Shown here: piece by piece, positions 34,231-34,297 of the stretch
Layout: every line of letters starts with the position of its first letter
Position numbering within the stretch: the first letter of the stretch is position 1
From: Bacteroidales bacterium
GTDB taxonomy: Bacteria; Bacteroidota; Bacteroidia; Bacteroidales; Bacteroidaceae
Assembly: GCA_015060835.1 (NCBI GenBank)
Contig: SUXT01000018.1
Span: 1 to 34,297, forward strand
Reading direction: 5' to 3'
Length of the DNA: 34,297 nt
Made by a program: the position numbers and the translations under genes
Notes under the pieces: generated by a model
What the model saw: the letters and a program-made list of their open reading frames with translations, nothing else
Databases searched by the model: none
Told to the model about the DNA's origin: nothing

Positions 34231-34297
34231 TATGGTTTATTGTAGTACGATGGGTTAAGAACCCCCTCCGAACTTTTTTCTCGGAAAAAAGGAAGAC

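Overview
The window looks like a chromosomal segment of a Bacteroidales bacterium (Bacteroides/Prevotella/Muribaculaceae-like). This rests on the Bacteroidota-type promoter boxes (TTTG, 19-21 bp, TAnnTTTG) before many genes, rarity of Shine-Dalgarno sites, a TamL-type Omp85 lipoprotein, a DUF4251-like protein, a GH97 glycosidase, BspA-type leucine-rich repeats and an SRP RNA with an apparently Bacteroidota-like core. No tRNA, rRNA or CRISPR array was seen.

Layout. (1) 1-766: start of clpC on the minus strand, cut by the window edge. (2) 1154-5117: an AT-rich, minus-strand, operon-like accessory block between clpC and gyrA. A well-formed promoter leads into a MNT-type nucleotidyltransferase gene with a nonsense codon, then an unrecognised 324-aa protein, then an 825-aa fusion of BspA-like repeats, a bacterial-type poly(ADP-ribose) glycohydrolase (PARG) domain, a second 'VFGTNPEGNH' domain and more BspA-like repeats. 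(3) 5524-9328: gyrA and an exported TPR protein. (4) 9401-12337: a DUF4251-like protein whose frame continues past its TGA into a proline-rich tail, then a structured leader, a GH43-like lipoprotein and nagB. (5) 12416-14968: a radical SAM/SPASM protein and an AbiEi/AbiEii toxin-antitoxin pair. (6) 15163-17408: an ECF sigma factor with a putative anti-sigma protein, and a truncated second copy of the sigma gene joined to a dispersed hairpin-rich repeat.

(7) 17434-23400: a compact phage-derived cassette. Four minus-strand genes overlap end to start: tail-like protein, holin, GH24 endolysin and a small protein with a lipoprotein signal at one end and a membrane helix at the other, as in a u-spanin. 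A divergent 1004-aa phage-like structural protein lies opposite. No integrase, terminase, portal or capsid gene is visible. The cassette abuts (8) the SRP RNA gene, with its own promoter and terminator, at 23410-23587.

(9) 23790-25657: an exported protein of unknown role and a SAM methyltransferase. (10) 25796-26279: a 261-bp MITE-like element with 12-bp inverted ends that matches the repeat joined to the sigma fragment. (11) 26295-34003: tyrS, a metallo-beta-lactamase-fold protein and tamL on the minus strand, then a SPOUT RNA methyltransferase and a GH97 glycosidase on the plus strand. (12) 34100-34230 holds more of the hairpin repeat family.

The best candidates for undescribed biology are the PARG/BspA operon and the stand-alone lysis/tail cassette beside the SRP RNA gene. 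The MITE family and its apparent role in breaking the sigma-factor copy come next.
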